DNA from: JAKLFA01 sp964450385
GTDB taxonomy: Bacteria; Omnitrophota; Gorgyraeia; Zapsychrales; JANLHA01
Assembly: GCA_964450385.1 (NCBI GenBank)
Contig: CAYVEC010000012.1
Span: 1-57,118, forward strand
Direction of reading: 5' to 3'
DNA: 57,118 nucleotides
Below, one piece after another: positions 17,475 through 25,959 of this stretch. A model generated the notes under the pieces. It was not told the DNA's origin. It did no database searches and was given only the letters and a program-made list of their open reading frames with translations. The position numbers were made by a program, and so were the translations under genes. The stretch's first letter is position 1. Each line of letters starts with the position of its first letter.

Positions 17475-18476
17475 TCATGCCCGAAGACTGCGCCGCGAGA
17501 TTGTGACACGCCCCCGGCGACACCGAACTGACATCCCCCCCGGCAGCGTGATGACCGATCCCCTGCCAGGCGGCTGGTCAAGGACGGCCAGGATCTGATC
17601 AATATGCCGGGCCTCGATCCGCCGAAGACTCCCTTGACATCGCTCGATCGCAAGCCGCATCACCATCGCGCGAAACGCAGGATGGTACCCTTGAAAGATC
17701 GCGTGATCGATCGTCACCATTCCGGGCCGCGACCGAACAGTGCAACACGCCTCAAGACGGCGCCGCGCCTCATCCTCTAAGACCGCATAATCCTGAGCCG
17801 TGGTCGCGGCAAGCCGCGCCAAATTCTTGCTGATCTGCGGATTGTACTGACGAAGGAACGGCAAGACATCATGACGGACCGCATTCCGAAAAAACCGCCG
17901 GTCCTCATTGGTCGCATCGATACAAAAATCGATCTTTTCCCTCTGAACAAACCGCATGATCTCCGCGCGGGTCACCGCGAGAAACGGCCGAACGATCGCG
18001 ATCCCATCCTGGACCCGACGGGGCACGATCGCCTGAAGCCCCATCAGGCCGCTGCCTCTCAGAAGCCGCATCACGACCGTCTCGGCCTGATCATCCTGAT
18101 GATGGGCGAGCGCGATCACCTGGGCACGTTCCGCCTTCGCGATCACCATGAGGGCCCGGAACCTAGCCTCGCGCGCCCGTTCTTCGACCGAGGCCCCCGG
18201 GCCTGAGGCTACCTTAACCCGACGTGATCGATAAGGAATCTGCAGTTGTTCACAAAATGTTTCAACGTGACGTTCGTCCCGCCCCGCCTCCGGACGAAGA
18301 CCATGATTAATGTGCGCAACCACGAGTCTGATCCCGAGATCATCACGGGCCTGTTGGAGCACCCTCAGGAGGGCCATGGAATCGGCACCCCCGGACACCC
18401 CCACGACCACGGTATCCCCCCGTGCCATGAGATGATGCTCGACAATAAAACGCTGGATCGTTAATTGAAACGTCAT
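17475..18476 (-). CDS. tilS: tRNA(Ile)-lysidine synthase
   Basis: Converts C34 of tRNA-Ile(CAU) to lysidine so it reads AUA codons. The N-terminal PP-loop SGGADS is at residues 28-33 in VVVGVSGGADSMALL. RLVVAHINHGLRPEAGRDE and ALAHHQDDQAETVVMRLLRGSG follow, as in the family. The C-terminal half is more divergent. The length of 333 aa corresponds to the shorter TilS form. It begins 2 nt after a 35-codon ORF and is followed by the ftsH promoter. Confidence 0.93.
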   Translation of the reverse strand: MTFQLTIQRFIVEHHLMARGDTVVVGVSGGADSMALLRVLQQARDDLGIRLVVAHINHGLRPEAGRDERHVETFCEQLQIPYRSRRVKVASGPGASVEERAREARFRALMVIAKAERAQVIALAHHQDDQAETVVMRLLRGSGLMGLQAIVPRRVQDGIAIVRPFLAVTRAEIMRFVQREKIDFCIDATNEDRRFFRNAVRHDVLPFLRQYNPQISKNLARLAATTAQDYAVLEDEARRRLEACCTVRSRPGMVTIDHAIFQGYHPAFRAMVMRLAIERCQGSLRRIEARHIDQILAVLDQPPGRGSVITLPGGMSVRCRRGRVTISRRSLRA

Positions 18477-18478
18477 GA

Positions 18479-18586
18479 TTAGAATTGATCAAACCACCGG
18501 GCTCCACGCCGGACAACAAGATAGAGAACAACCCCCATCAGGGCGACCGGGATCACAAATTTTAATCCGAGGCCGATCGCTGTCAT
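18479..18586 (-). CDS. Short single-pass membrane protein, 35 aa, unrecognised
   Basis: An ATG at 18586 overlaps the SNase-like gene stop as ATGA; the ORF ends at TAA 18479, 2 nt before the tilS start. The product begins MTAIGLGLKFVIPVALMGVV, continues LYLVV, then turns basic (RRGARW) and ends in WFDQF. That is one membrane helix of about 18 residues with a positively charged cytoplasmic end, consistent with N-out topology. The tight fit between two genes and the coupled start argue for real translation. I do not recognise the family and assign no function. Confidence 0.55.
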   Translation of the reverse strand: MTAIGLGLKFVIPVALMGVVLYLVVRRGARWFDQF

Positions 18587-19119
18587 TCGCCGTGAACACC
18601 GCGCTGTTCGAGCCGCGCCTCCCGGTACGCCTCGCGCAGGGCCTCGGCCCATTTGAGATCCGGCGACCCCAGACTTAACGTGGCAAAGCCCTGTCGCAGG
18701 ATCTCGGCATTCAGCAATGTCCCGTCGGGTAAAAAGACATAGGCCAAGAGGACCTGCCCGCCCTCGTATCGCTGGCGGTCAAATTCAAGGCGCACCTCGT
18801 TCCCTTCGATACACTGCCTCACGAAACGAAGGGCCTGCTCCTCGAGGCTCACTACCGGATTCTCATCCTCAATGACAAAACCATGTCCATCCCGCTCGAC
18901 CCGTGTCCGGGGCGGCAGCCCGATCGAGCGAATTCCAATGAGCCGGACCCGCTCGCCCGTTGCCAACCGAATCAGGTCAGTCGAAAGCACCTCCTCAACC
19001 TGGGCCGTCATCACGCGTGCGTCATCCGAAAAAAGCGGTTCCTGTTGCGCGGCTCCGGCAACGCTCATAAAAAGCAACCCCGTGACGGCAATCCCGAGAT
19101 AGATCGTCTGTCGTTCCAT
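18583..19119 (-). CDS. Secreted SNase-like (thermonuclease-fold) protein, catalytic residues missing
   Basis: A 178-residue exported protein with a signal peptide (about 1-23, ending VAGAA) and a staphylococcal-nuclease-like OB-fold domain: VEEVLSTDLIRLATGERVRLIGI, SLEEQALRFVRQCIEGNEVRLEFD, LLNAEILRQGFATL. Aligned by eye to SNase, Arg59 matches Arg35. The positions of Asp40, Glu43 and Arg87 are Arg64, Gly67 and Val123. Nuclease activity is therefore doubtful and a binding role is more likely. The start was set at ATG 19119, which has AAGGA upstream; a GTG at 19137 is possible. It is the first gene of an operon with the 35-aa ORF and tilS. Confidence 0.8.
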   Translation of the reverse strand: MERQTIYLGIAVTGLLFMSVAGAAQQEPLFSDDARVMTAQVEEVLSTDLIRLATGERVRLIGIRSIGLPPRTRVERDGHGFVIEDENPVVSLEEQALRFVRQCIEGNEVRLEFDRQRYEGGQVLLAYVFLPDGTLLNAEILRQGFATLSLGSPDLKWAEALREAYREARLEQRGVHGE

Positions 19120-19220
19120 GAACGGGTTCCTTATCACTTCAGAATTGTTGAACGCAAGAACAGGTGTATTCTACCTGATTTTAACAAAAAAAACCACCCT
19201 TATCACAAACCTCGTCCATC

Positions 19221-19254
19221 AAAAAAACGCCGCACGGGATGAGCCCATACGGCG
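19221..19254 (-). terminator. Rho-independent terminator after tRNA-Met
   Basis: On the minus strand an 11-bp stem (CGCCGTATGGG/CCCGTGCGGCG, two G-U pairs) with a 5-nt loop is followed directly by seven T (19227-19221). It starts 5 nt after the encoded CCA of the tRNA. Confidence 0.9.
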
Positions 19255-19259
19255 CTAAA

Positions 19260-19336
19260 TGGTAGCGGGGAGTGGAATTGAACCACCGACATCACGGGTA
19301 TGAGCCGTGTGCTCTAACCATCTGAGCTACCCCGCC
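19260..19336 (-). tRNA. tRNA-Met (anticodon CAT)
   Basis: The 77-nt gene has a complete cloverleaf: acceptor GGCGGGG/CCCCGCT, anticodon stem CACGG/CCGTG with loop CTCATAC, T-arm GGTGG-TTCAATT-CCACT, discriminator A and encoded CCA (19262-19260). The anticodon stem lacks the three G-C pairs of initiator tRNA, so it is elongator Met. A tRNA-Ile2 (lysidine-modified CAU) cannot be fully excluded by eye. It has its own promoter and terminator. Confidence 0.92.
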
Positions 19337-19372
19337 ATCTCAAGTCTTCGATTTCACAAAGAAGGAAGTCAA

Positions 19373-19401
19373 ATTTTACGTTATCAGGACAAAAAGTGCA
19401 A
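19373..19401 (-). promoter_or_regulatory. Promoter of tRNA-Met
   Basis: On the minus strand, TTGCAC (19401-19396) and TAAAAT (19378-19373) are separated by 17 bp. The -10 ends 36 nt before the tRNA 5' end. It lies in the gap after the HTH/TM gene. Confidence 0.6.
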
Positions 19402-19436
19402 GGTTTTTCTTCGACCCTATTCCGGAAGGAATCGTA

Positions 19437-19736
19437 TTAATAGGCCAAAACAATATAGATCAGCCCTAGGATCACTGCCATGGAAATCAGGTAAAAATGA
19501 TTATAGTAAAAAAAGTCCGCCACCCGTTCTCTCGGCGTATACGGGAACGAAACGACCTCATTCTCGACCGACCCAGTCTGTTGGAGCGAACCGACCTCAC
19601 TCTTCTTTAATCTCAAGAATTGATTCGCGATCTTATAGGCCTTCAGGGAACCGTCCTCGATGAGGTCCATGATCTTTTTTTCTGAGACCCCGAGGGTCTG
19701 GGCCGCCTCACGCACCGAAATATATTGATTATCCAC
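19437..19736 (-). CDS. Membrane-anchored excisionase-type HTH protein
   Basis: A 99-residue protein with an N-terminal helix-turn-helix of the HTH_17/excisionase type (ISVREAAQTLGVSEKKIMDL, about residues 6-25, followed by the wing LKAYKIANQFLRLKKSEV). A polar linker (51-75) leads to one C-terminal membrane helix (about 80-98, FYLISMAVILGLIYIVLAY). The DNA-binding domain would be cytoplasmic and tail-anchored. It follows the bactofilin-HTH gene by 34 bp; that protein carries the same HTH class. No catalytic or sensor domain is visible. Its target DNA is unknown. Confidence 0.75.
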   Translation of the reverse strand: MDNQYISVREAAQTLGVSEKKIMDLIEDGSLKAYKIANQFLRLKKSEVGSLQQTGSVENEVVSFPYTPRERVADFFYYNHFYLISMAVILGLIYIVLAY

Positions 19737-19770
19737 CGTCGCTCCTATCCTTGCGCCTCACCCAATACGA

Positions 19771-20295
19771 TCACACCTGTCCGGCAGCAGCCCATGAATC
19801 AATCTGGGCCCGATCAAACGACCACCCATCGCCGACCCGCTTCGCCGGGATCTTGCCCGCATTCGCGAGCTCAAGGATCGCACCCGAATCAATCTGAAGA
19901 TAACGCACGACCTCATCGATCGTCATCATGTCCTCAATCATCTGGCACTGGCCCTGAAAAACCGCGCCCTCAACGATGTTCAGCTTCGGGGTACTGATAT
20001 TGCCGGTCAGCACTGCCGACGGCATGAGGACCAGCATCCGTCGCGCAATGACATCCCCGCGCACCTTGCCGGCAACGATAATATTCTCGCCGTTAATGTG
20101 GGCCTCGACAAAGGCCGTGCTCCCGATCGTGAGCGTCCCCTGGACCTCAAGCGTCCCGTTAAAATTGCCATTGATCTTCAGATTGACCGGGTCCTTAAAC
20201 GAGAGCGTCCCCTGCATCTGAGCATTGATCTCGATCGTTTTTTCCTCGCCCGCGGAAGCTGATTCATCATTCATTCTTTTTGGTTTGAAGGCCAT
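19771..20295 (-). CDS. Bactofilin fused to a C-terminal excisionase-type HTH
   Basis: A 174-residue polymer-forming cytoskeletal protein. Residues about 17-118 form the beta-helical bactofilin domain, with the hallmark run of short hydrophobic/Gly repeats (INGNFNGTLEVQGTLTIG; AHINGENIIVAGKVRGDVIA; AVLTGNISTPKLNIVEGAVF). Residues about 123-170 are a HTH_17/excisionase-like domain (MTIDEVVRYLQIDSGAILEL, then GKIPAKRVGDGWSFDRAQID). Most bactofilins end in a short disordered tail, so an added DNA-binding domain is unusual. The start at 20295 is chosen because AAGGAG lies upstream; an upstream in-frame start would overlap mgtC. Confidence 0.88.
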   Translation of the reverse strand: MAFKPKRMNDESASAGEEKTIEINAQMQGTLSFKDPVNLKINGNFNGTLEVQGTLTIGSTAFVEAHINGENIIVAGKVRGDVIARRMLVLMPSAVLTGNISTPKLNIVEGAVFQGQCQMIEDMMTIDEVVRYLQIDSGAILELANAGKIPAKRVGDGWSFDRAQIDSWAAAGQV

Positions 20296-20299
20296 GCGT

Positions 20300-20752
20300 T
20301 TATTCTCCTTGTTGGCTCCCCTGCCCCATGCGGATTTTTTTCTCAACAATACGGATCCCAATCAGGACGAAAAAGACGACCAGGGTCACGCCTGTCGCGG
20401 GGACATACATCCCGGCCCCCACCGCCATGCCGATACACGAGACCGTCCAAACCGACGCCGCTGTTGTCAGTCCCGTGATCTGATTCCCCGCCCGAATGAT
20501 CGTCCCGGCGCACAAAAAGCCGATGCCCGTAATGATCCCATGCAAGAGCCGGGTCGGATCCACGTTGGCGCCATTATATATATCAGAAACATAAAATGAA
20601 GTCAACACCACCAGACACGAACTCACGGCAACTAGAATATGCGTCCGAAGGCCCGCGCCCTTGTGACGAAATTCTCGTTCCAATCCGATGAGCCCGCTCA
20701 ATAACGAAGCCAGCAAAATCTTTCCTATCATGATACTGAAGTCCGTAGCCAT
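20300..20752 (-). CDS. MgtC/SapB-family inner-membrane protein
   Basis: A 150-residue membrane protein with four to five hydrophobic helices. The N-terminal helix carries LLSGLIGLEREFRHKGAGLR, followed by THILVAVSSCLVVL, matching the MgtC/SapB consensus, including the conserved acidic/Arg pair. The C-terminal ACT-like extension of long MgtC proteins is absent. The start at 20752 is supported by AGGAG 7 nt upstream and a 10-nt gap from the tsaD stop. In other bacteria the family is linked to Mg2+ or acid stress and to modulating F-type ATP synthase. The role here is not evident. Confidence 0.9.
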   Translation of the reverse strand: MATDFSIMIGKILLASLLSGLIGLEREFRHKGAGLRTHILVAVSSCLVVLTSFYVSDIYNGANVDPTRLLHGIITGIGFLCAGTIIRAGNQITGLTTAASVWTVSCIGMAVGAGMYVPATGVTLVVFFVLIGIRIVEKKIRMGQGSQQGE

Positions 20753-20762
20753 CTCACGTCTC

Positions 20763-21734
20763 CTAGTTCCGGTTCTCTCCCGCGGCATGATAGGCATATC
20801 CCGCGATCATGGCCGCATTATCCATACATAACGTGAGCGGAGGAACGTGAAGCGCGATCCCCTCGCGTTCACAGGCCTCGCCCAGACTCTCACGAAGCCG
20901 CGAATTCGCCGCGACCCCGCCCCCCACCAGCAGTGTCCGCAGCCCATGATCCCGGCAAGCCCGCAGGCATTTCTCGGTCAAGACCCCGACCACGCTCTCC
21001 TGAAAGGCATGGGCCACCGCGCTGACCTGCGCCGGATCATAGCCGGGCCGATTGACGTGGTACAAGACCGCGGTCTTCGTCCCGCTAAAACTAAAGTCAT
21101 ACGAATCCGGCAGGCGGGCCGCCGCAAAACGAACCGTCGGTGCCTTTTGATGAGATCGTGCGAGCCGATCGATCGCCGGACCGCCCGGATAACCGAGGCT
21201 TAAAATACGGGCGACCTTGTCAAAGGCCTCCCCGGCTGCATCGTCACGCGTCTGCCCGATGAGCTGAAAATTCGTCATCCCTTGAATATGATATAAATTC
21301 GTGTGCCCACCGGAGACAATGAGCCCAACGGCGGGAAGCCCTGGCATGGCACGTGTGTCAGCCGGCCCTCGAAGAAAATTCGCGTAGACATGGGCCTGAA
21401 TGTGGTCCACCTCGATGACCGGCCGCTCACAGGCAAAACCCAGAGCTCGTGCGAACGACACCCCGACGAGAAGCGAACCGAGTAGTCCTGGCGACGCGGT
21501 GACCCCGATCGCGTCGATGTCACGGAGACCGATCCCTGCCTCGCGCAGCGCCGCGTCCACCACCGAATGAATAAACTCGAGCTGGCGCCGTGAGGCGATC
21601 TCGGGAATGATCCCTCCGTAGGCCTCATGTTCCGCGAGGCTCGAGGCCACAACCGTTGAAAGAATCGAGCGACCGTCTTCGACAACGGCCGCTCCGGTCT
21701 CATCACATGATGTCTCGATCCCTAAGATCCTCAT
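20763..21734 (-). CDS. tsaD: tRNA threonylcarbamoyladenosine transferase TsaD
   Basis: Transfers the threonylcarbamoyl group to A37 of ANN-decoding tRNAs, working with TsaB and TsaE. The ASKHA-fold protein opens MRILGIETSCDETGAAVV, the family signature. It carries the metal-binding HIQAH (111-115), followed by VGLIVSGGHTNLYHI and a late LLVGGGVAANSRLRE. The 323-aa length is normal. It starts 5 nt after ctpA ends. Confidence 0.96.
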   Translation of the reverse strand: MRILGIETSCDETGAAVVEDGRSILSTVVASSLAEHEAYGGIIPEIASRRQLEFIHSVVDAALREAGIGLRDIDAIGVTASPGLLGSLLVGVSFARALGFACERPVIEVDHIQAHVYANFLRGPADTRAMPGLPAVGLIVSGGHTNLYHIQGMTNFQLIGQTRDDAAGEAFDKVARILSLGYPGGPAIDRLARSHQKAPTVRFAAARLPDSYDFSFSGTKTAVLYHVNRPGYDPAQVSAVAHAFQESVVGVLTEKCLRACRDHGLRTLLVGGGVAANSRLRESLGEACEREGIALHVPPLTLCMDNAAMIAGYAYHAAGENRN

Positions 21735-21739
21735 CCTCG

Positions 21740-23065
21740 CTATTGACCCGATCCTTCCGCGGGTTTCGCTGAGATCTGCTGATACACCCGAATCCCCTTG
21801 ATCACGTTCATACCGCTCTGGACCTGATTGTCATCAAGGATCATCGCCCGACGCTCTTTTTCGATTGCGGTCAGATCAAGGTCCGCGGGGTCCGCCGCTT
21901 CCTTCTGTTCTACCTTTAAAAAGATATCATCGATCGTCTTTTCGTCACCCGCCTTGTCGTTTTTGACCGGAGCGATCCGGCGCACCACAACATCCGGCGT
22001 GATCCCCGTCCCGTGGATCGAGACCCCTGACGGTGTAAAATATTTGCTGGTGGTTAACCGCACCCCTGAGCCGTCCGGCAGCGGGATCACCGACTGCACC
22101 GATCCCTTTCCGAACGATGTCGTCCCCAGAATAACAGCCCGCTTATTATCTTTCAGCGCCCCGGCCAGGATCTCGCTCCCCGACGCGCTGCCCTCATTGA
22201 TCAAAACGACCATTGGCCAATCCAGAACTTTATTGGGCCGGCTCCGCGAATAGGTGTCACTCGTCTGCGAAGCCCTCCGTCCTTTCGTTGAGACGATGAG
22301 CGTCCCTTCCGGAAGAAAGTCCTCGGTGATCTCGATCGCGACATTTAAAAGTCCACCAGGGTTATTCCGCAGGTCCAGGATCAGACTGTTCGCCTTCAAC
22401 TCGTTCAACTTTTCGAGCGCCTTGCCGAATTCCTTGGCCGAGTCCTCACGGAATTCCGTCAGGCGAATATACCCGATCCCATCATCCAGGATCTGGACAT
22501 CCTTAACATCCTGAACATGAATGACCTCACGTGTAATCGTAAAATCCATGATCTTGAATTCCGCCTCCCGAAGGACCGTCACTGTGACGTCCGTCCCGGG
22601 GTCCCCTCGGAGCAACTTGACCGCGTCGCTGAGCGACAGGTCCCGAGTAAGCTGGTCCCCAATCTTTACGATCCGGTCCCCGGCCATGATCCCCGCCTTC
22701 CACGCCGGCGTATCTTCGATCGGTGTAATGACAGTCAGCAACCCGTCCCGGATCGAGATCTCGATCCCGAGTCCGCCGAACTTGCCCTCGGTCTCGGTCT
22801 TCAGTTCCTCGTATTCCTGCGGATCAAGAAACTGGCTGTGGGCATCCAGCGACGAGAGCATCCCGCGCAATGATCCATAGATCAGGTCCTTTGGCGTCTT
22901 TTCCTCAACGTATTCGGTCTGGATCGTGGTCAGGGCATAGCTGAACAATTCGATCTGAGCCCGCAGATCCCCGACGGCCTCCTTGGCCATCTGAGAGAAG
23001 GCGAGCGTGGCCACGGAAATGATCGCCACGAACACCACGACAACCGGGAATAGTGACTTACGCAT
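21740..23065 (-). CDS. ctpA: C-terminal processing peptidase (S41)
   Basis: A periplasmic serine protease that trims or degrades proteins from their C-termini. An N-terminal signal anchor (5-24) precedes the ETEGKFGGLGIEI linker and a PDZ domain (about 92-165, with AWKAGIMAGDRIVKIGD). The catalytic core contains LILDLRNNPGGLL. The Ser-Lys dyad is Ser295 (in EGSASGSEILAG) and Lys320 (in GTTSFGKGSVQ), spaced 25 residues as in plant D1 processing protease. At 441 aa it is full length. It overlaps the gatB stop by 8 nt. Confidence 0.95.
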   Translation of the reverse strand: MRKSLFPVVVVFVAIISVATLAFSQMAKEAVGDLRAQIELFSYALTTIQTEYVEEKTPKDLIYGSLRGMLSSLDAHSQFLDPQEYEELKTETEGKFGGLGIEISIRDGLLTVITPIEDTPAWKAGIMAGDRIVKIGDQLTRDLSLSDAVKLLRGDPGTDVTVTVLREAEFKIMDFTITREVIHVQDVKDVQILDDGIGYIRLTEFREDSAKEFGKALEKLNELKANSLILDLRNNPGGLLNVAIEITEDFLPEGTLIVSTKGRRASQTSDTYSRSRPNKVLDWPMVVLINEGSASGSEILAGALKDNKRAVILGTTSFGKGSVQSVIPLPDGSGVRLTTSKYFTPSGVSIHGTGITPDVVVRRIAPVKNDKAGDEKTIDDIFLKVEQKEAADPADLDLTAIEKERRAMILDDNQVQSGMNVIKGIRVYQQISAKPAEGSGQ

Positions 23066-24512
23066 GAAAGACCCTCCTGTTCATCAACTCACTGATCTTT
23101 TTCGGGTTCGCCTTGCCTTGGGACCGTTTCATCGCCTGTCCGATCAAAAACCCCATCGCCCCGGCATTCCCCGCCCTGATTTGAGCAACAACATCCGCCG
23201 ACTCACGAACGACATCATCGACAATCTTCTCAAGACTCGCCTCATCCGAGACCTGACCGAGACCGGCCTCCGCGATTACCTCTGCCACGCTCCGCCCTGT
23301 CCCGAACAACAGCGGCAGGATCTCCTTCCCCGCCAAATTTGATATCGTGCCCGTTTCAACCGCCTGAACAAGTTCAACAAACTGGACCGCCGTCAACCGC
23401 AAATCCGCAAGCGGCACCTTCCGTTCCTTAAGCTCCTTGAGCAGCGGCCCCATGGTCCAATTCACGATCTTCTTGCTGTTGTCCCATTCACGGCAACAGG
23501 CCTCAAAAAAATCAGCGAGGCCTCGGTCCGACACCATGATCTGGGCCTCATAGGGCGAGATCCCATACTGACTCACGAGGCGGTCCCGGCGCGCAAGCGG
23601 CAGTTCAGGGAGACTGGCCCGAATCCGCTCTAGTGTCGCCGCGTCAAGGGTAAACGGGACCAAATCCGGTTCAGGAAAATACCGATAATCATGCGCCTCT
23701 TCCTTCGTGCGCATCAAGGCTGTCGCCTGCCGCGCCTCATTCCAAAGCCGCGTCTCCTGCTGCACCTGCCCTCCCGAGACGACAAGGTCACGCTGACGCC
23801 GCTCTTCATATTCCAAGGCCGCCTTGACCGCCTTAAAAGAATTCATGTTCTTTAACTCGGTCTTCACCCCCAGGCGCTCCGCCCCTCTCGGACGAATCGA
23901 GATATTCGCATCGCACCGGAGGCTCCCCTTCTCCATATCACAATCCGAGACATCGAGATACTCGAGGAGCAATTTCAGCCCCGTCAGATAATCATATGCC
24001 TCTTGCGGTGAACGGATATCCGGCTCAGTCACAATCTCCATGAGCGGGGTCCCGGTGCGGTTATAATCCACAAGGCTCGCCTTGATCCCGGGATCATGGA
24101 TCAGTTTCCCGGCGTCTTCCTCAAGATGCGCGCGGTGGATCCTCACGGTCCGCACCTGGTCCACAGATAAAAATTTGAGAAACCCGTTATAACCCACGGG
24201 AAAATCATACTGAGAGATCTGAAATCCCTTGGGGAGATCCGGGTAAAAATAATTCTTACGGTCAAACTTAACAAAGGCGTTGAGCTCACAATTTAAAGCC
24301 ATCGCCGTCTTGAAGGCCGATTCGAGCGCCGCACGATTGAGCATCGGCAGCGTCCCCGGCAGGCCAAGACAGACCGGGCAGACACAGCTGTTCGGTTCCC
24401 GGCCAAAGGCATTCGCGCACCCGCAGAAGAGTTTGCTCACGGTCTTAAACTGGAGGTGGACCTCCAGCCCGACCACGGTCTCAAAATCATGTGTCTGATG
24501 AATTCCTGTCAT
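23058..24512 (-). CDS. gatB: Asp/Glu-tRNA amidotransferase subunit B
   Basis: The tRNA-binding kinase subunit of the GatCAB complex that converts misacylated Glu-tRNA-Gln and/or Asp-tRNA-Asn. The N-terminus reads FETVVGLEVHLQFKT. Cys residues for the zinc site appear in LFCGCANAFG and SCVCPVCLGLPGTLP. RKNYFYPDLPKGFQISQYD and EIVTEPDIRSPQEAYDYL follow, as in the family. The C-terminal YqeY-like helical tail (from about 395) is present. 484 aa. gatA lies immediately upstream. Confidence 0.97.
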   Translation of the reverse strand: MTGIHQTHDFETVVGLEVHLQFKTVSKLFCGCANAFGREPNSCVCPVCLGLPGTLPMLNRAALESAFKTAMALNCELNAFVKFDRKNYFYPDLPKGFQISQYDFPVGYNGFLKFLSVDQVRTVRIHRAHLEEDAGKLIHDPGIKASLVDYNRTGTPLMEIVTEPDIRSPQEAYDYLTGLKLLLEYLDVSDCDMEKGSLRCDANISIRPRGAERLGVKTELKNMNSFKAVKAALEYEERRQRDLVVSGGQVQQETRLWNEARQATALMRTKEEAHDYRYFPEPDLVPFTLDAATLERIRASLPELPLARRDRLVSQYGISPYEAQIMVSDRGLADFFEACCREWDNSKKIVNWTMGPLLKELKERKVPLADLRLTAVQFVELVQAVETGTISNLAGKEILPLLFGTGRSVAEVIAEAGLGQVSDEASLEKIVDDVVRESADVVAQIRAGNAGAMGFLIGQAMKRSQGKANPKKISELMNRRVFHA

Positions 24513-25955
24513 TTATAACCCCATGATCTCCGGCCGCATCCGGTGCCACTCGGTCTGGCGTTCATAGGCAGAAGCGAGCCGGAACAACATCGGCTCATCG
24601 AACGGCTTGCCCAGGATCTGAAGCCCGATCGGCCGGCCGTCAGCGGAACGGCCGCACGGCACCGAGATCGCCGGGACACCGCTCAGATTCGCCGAGATCG
24701 TGTAAATATCCGATAAATACATCGACACCGGGTCTGTCGTCTTCTCCCCAATCCGGAAGGCCGGGGTCGGTGTCGTCGGTGTGACCAGGGCGTCGCAATC
24801 GGCAAAGACCCGGTCAAAATCATTTTTGATCAGGGTGCGGACCTTCTGGGCCCTCAGATAATACGCGTCATAATATCCCGATGAGAGAACGTACGTCCCG
24901 AGCATGACCCGCCGCTTGACCTCACGCCCGAACCCCTGATCGCGGGTCTCTTCAATCATATCCACGATCGCGCCTTTGACGCGTGAGCGGGACTCTGCCC
25001 GGAGACCATATTGAACCCCATCGAATCGGGCCAAGTTAGAACTTGCCTCAGCGGTCGCGACAATATAATACGTGCTCACGGCATAGACCGTGTGCGGCAA
25101 GGAGACCTCGATGATCACAGCCCCGCGGGCCTTAAACACGGCGATCGCTTCCTCGACCGTCGCTCGGACCTCGGGGTCCAACCCATCGATAAAATATTCT
25201 CGCGGGACCCCGATCCTCAACCCGCGGCAGTCCTCCCCAAGCGAGGCCTTATAGTCAGGCACCGGGACATCCGCCGAGGTCGCGTCTTTAGGATCATAAC
25301 CTGCGATGATATTCATTAACAAGGCCGCATCCTCAACATCACGCGTCAGCGGACCAATCTGGTCAAGACTCGAGGCAAAGGCGATCAAGCCATACCGCGA
25401 CACACGGCCGTAGGTCGGTTTGAGCCCCACGACCCCGCAAAAGGCCGCTGGCTGGCGGATCGATCCGCCGGTGTCAGAGCCCAAAGCCCAGACCGCCTCT
25501 CCGGCCCCAACCGCCGCCGCTGATCCCCCGCTTGAGCCACCCGGAACACAGGTCGTTTCCCAGGGATTGCGTGTTGGTCCATAAAACGAGGTCTCAGTCG
25601 ATGACCCAAAGGCGAATTCATCCATGTTCGTGTGCCCGATCAGGGGCACCCCGGCCTCTTTAAGCCGACGAATCACGGTCGCGTCATACGGGGCAACGAA
25701 TCCCTCAAGAACCCGCGAGGAACAGGTCGTTGGCCATCCGTTTACACAAATATTATCTTTAATCGCGATCGGTGCCGGGCAGGCTGACCCAAGCCCCGGC
25801 GCAGGCAATGCGATGCCGTTCGGTACAAAAGCGCGGATCACCGGATCAACCGCAGCGATCCGTTCCCGAAGCGCGCCCGTGATCTCATCCACGGAGACCC
25901 TGCCCGAGGAAACGGCATCACGCAATTCATGGGCTGTTAAAAAACAGATATTCAT
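24513..25955 (-). CDS. gatA: Asp/Glu-tRNA amidotransferase subunit A
   Basis: The amidase subunit that releases ammonia from glutamine for the GatB reaction. The amidase-signature triad is complete: Lys66 (IAIKDNIC), cis-Ser141 (GGSSGGSA) and Ser165 (DTGGSIRQPA). Spacing is identical to characterised GatA proteins (75 and 24 residues). The start is placed at ATG 25955, 5 nt from the gatC stop. The longer in-frame ORF reaching 26078 would overlap gatC with non-family residues. The product is 480 aa. Confidence 0.97.
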   Translation of the reverse strand: MNICFLTAHELRDAVSSGRVSVDEITGALRERIAAVDPVIRAFVPNGIALPAPGLGSACPAPIAIKDNICVNGWPTTCSSRVLEGFVAPYDATVIRRLKEAGVPLIGHTNMDEFAFGSSTETSFYGPTRNPWETTCVPGGSSGGSAAAVGAGEAVWALGSDTGGSIRQPAAFCGVVGLKPTYGRVSRYGLIAFASSLDQIGPLTRDVEDAALLMNIIAGYDPKDATSADVPVPDYKASLGEDCRGLRIGVPREYFIDGLDPEVRATVEEAIAVFKARGAVIIEVSLPHTVYAVSTYYIVATAEASSNLARFDGVQYGLRAESRSRVKGAIVDMIEETRDQGFGREVKRRVMLGTYVLSSGYYDAYYLRAQKVRTLIKNDFDRVFADCDALVTPTTPTPAFRIGEKTTDPVSMYLSDIYTISANLSGVPAISVPCGRSADGRPIGLQILGKPFDEPMLFRLASAYERQTEWHRMRPEIMGL

Positions 25956-25959
25956 GGTG

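Noticed and set aside
19260..19336. tRNA-Ile2 (lysidine-modified CAT) as an alternative to tRNA-Met
   Set aside because: The overall sequence resembles bacterial elongator tRNA-Met more closely. Not fully excluded by eye.
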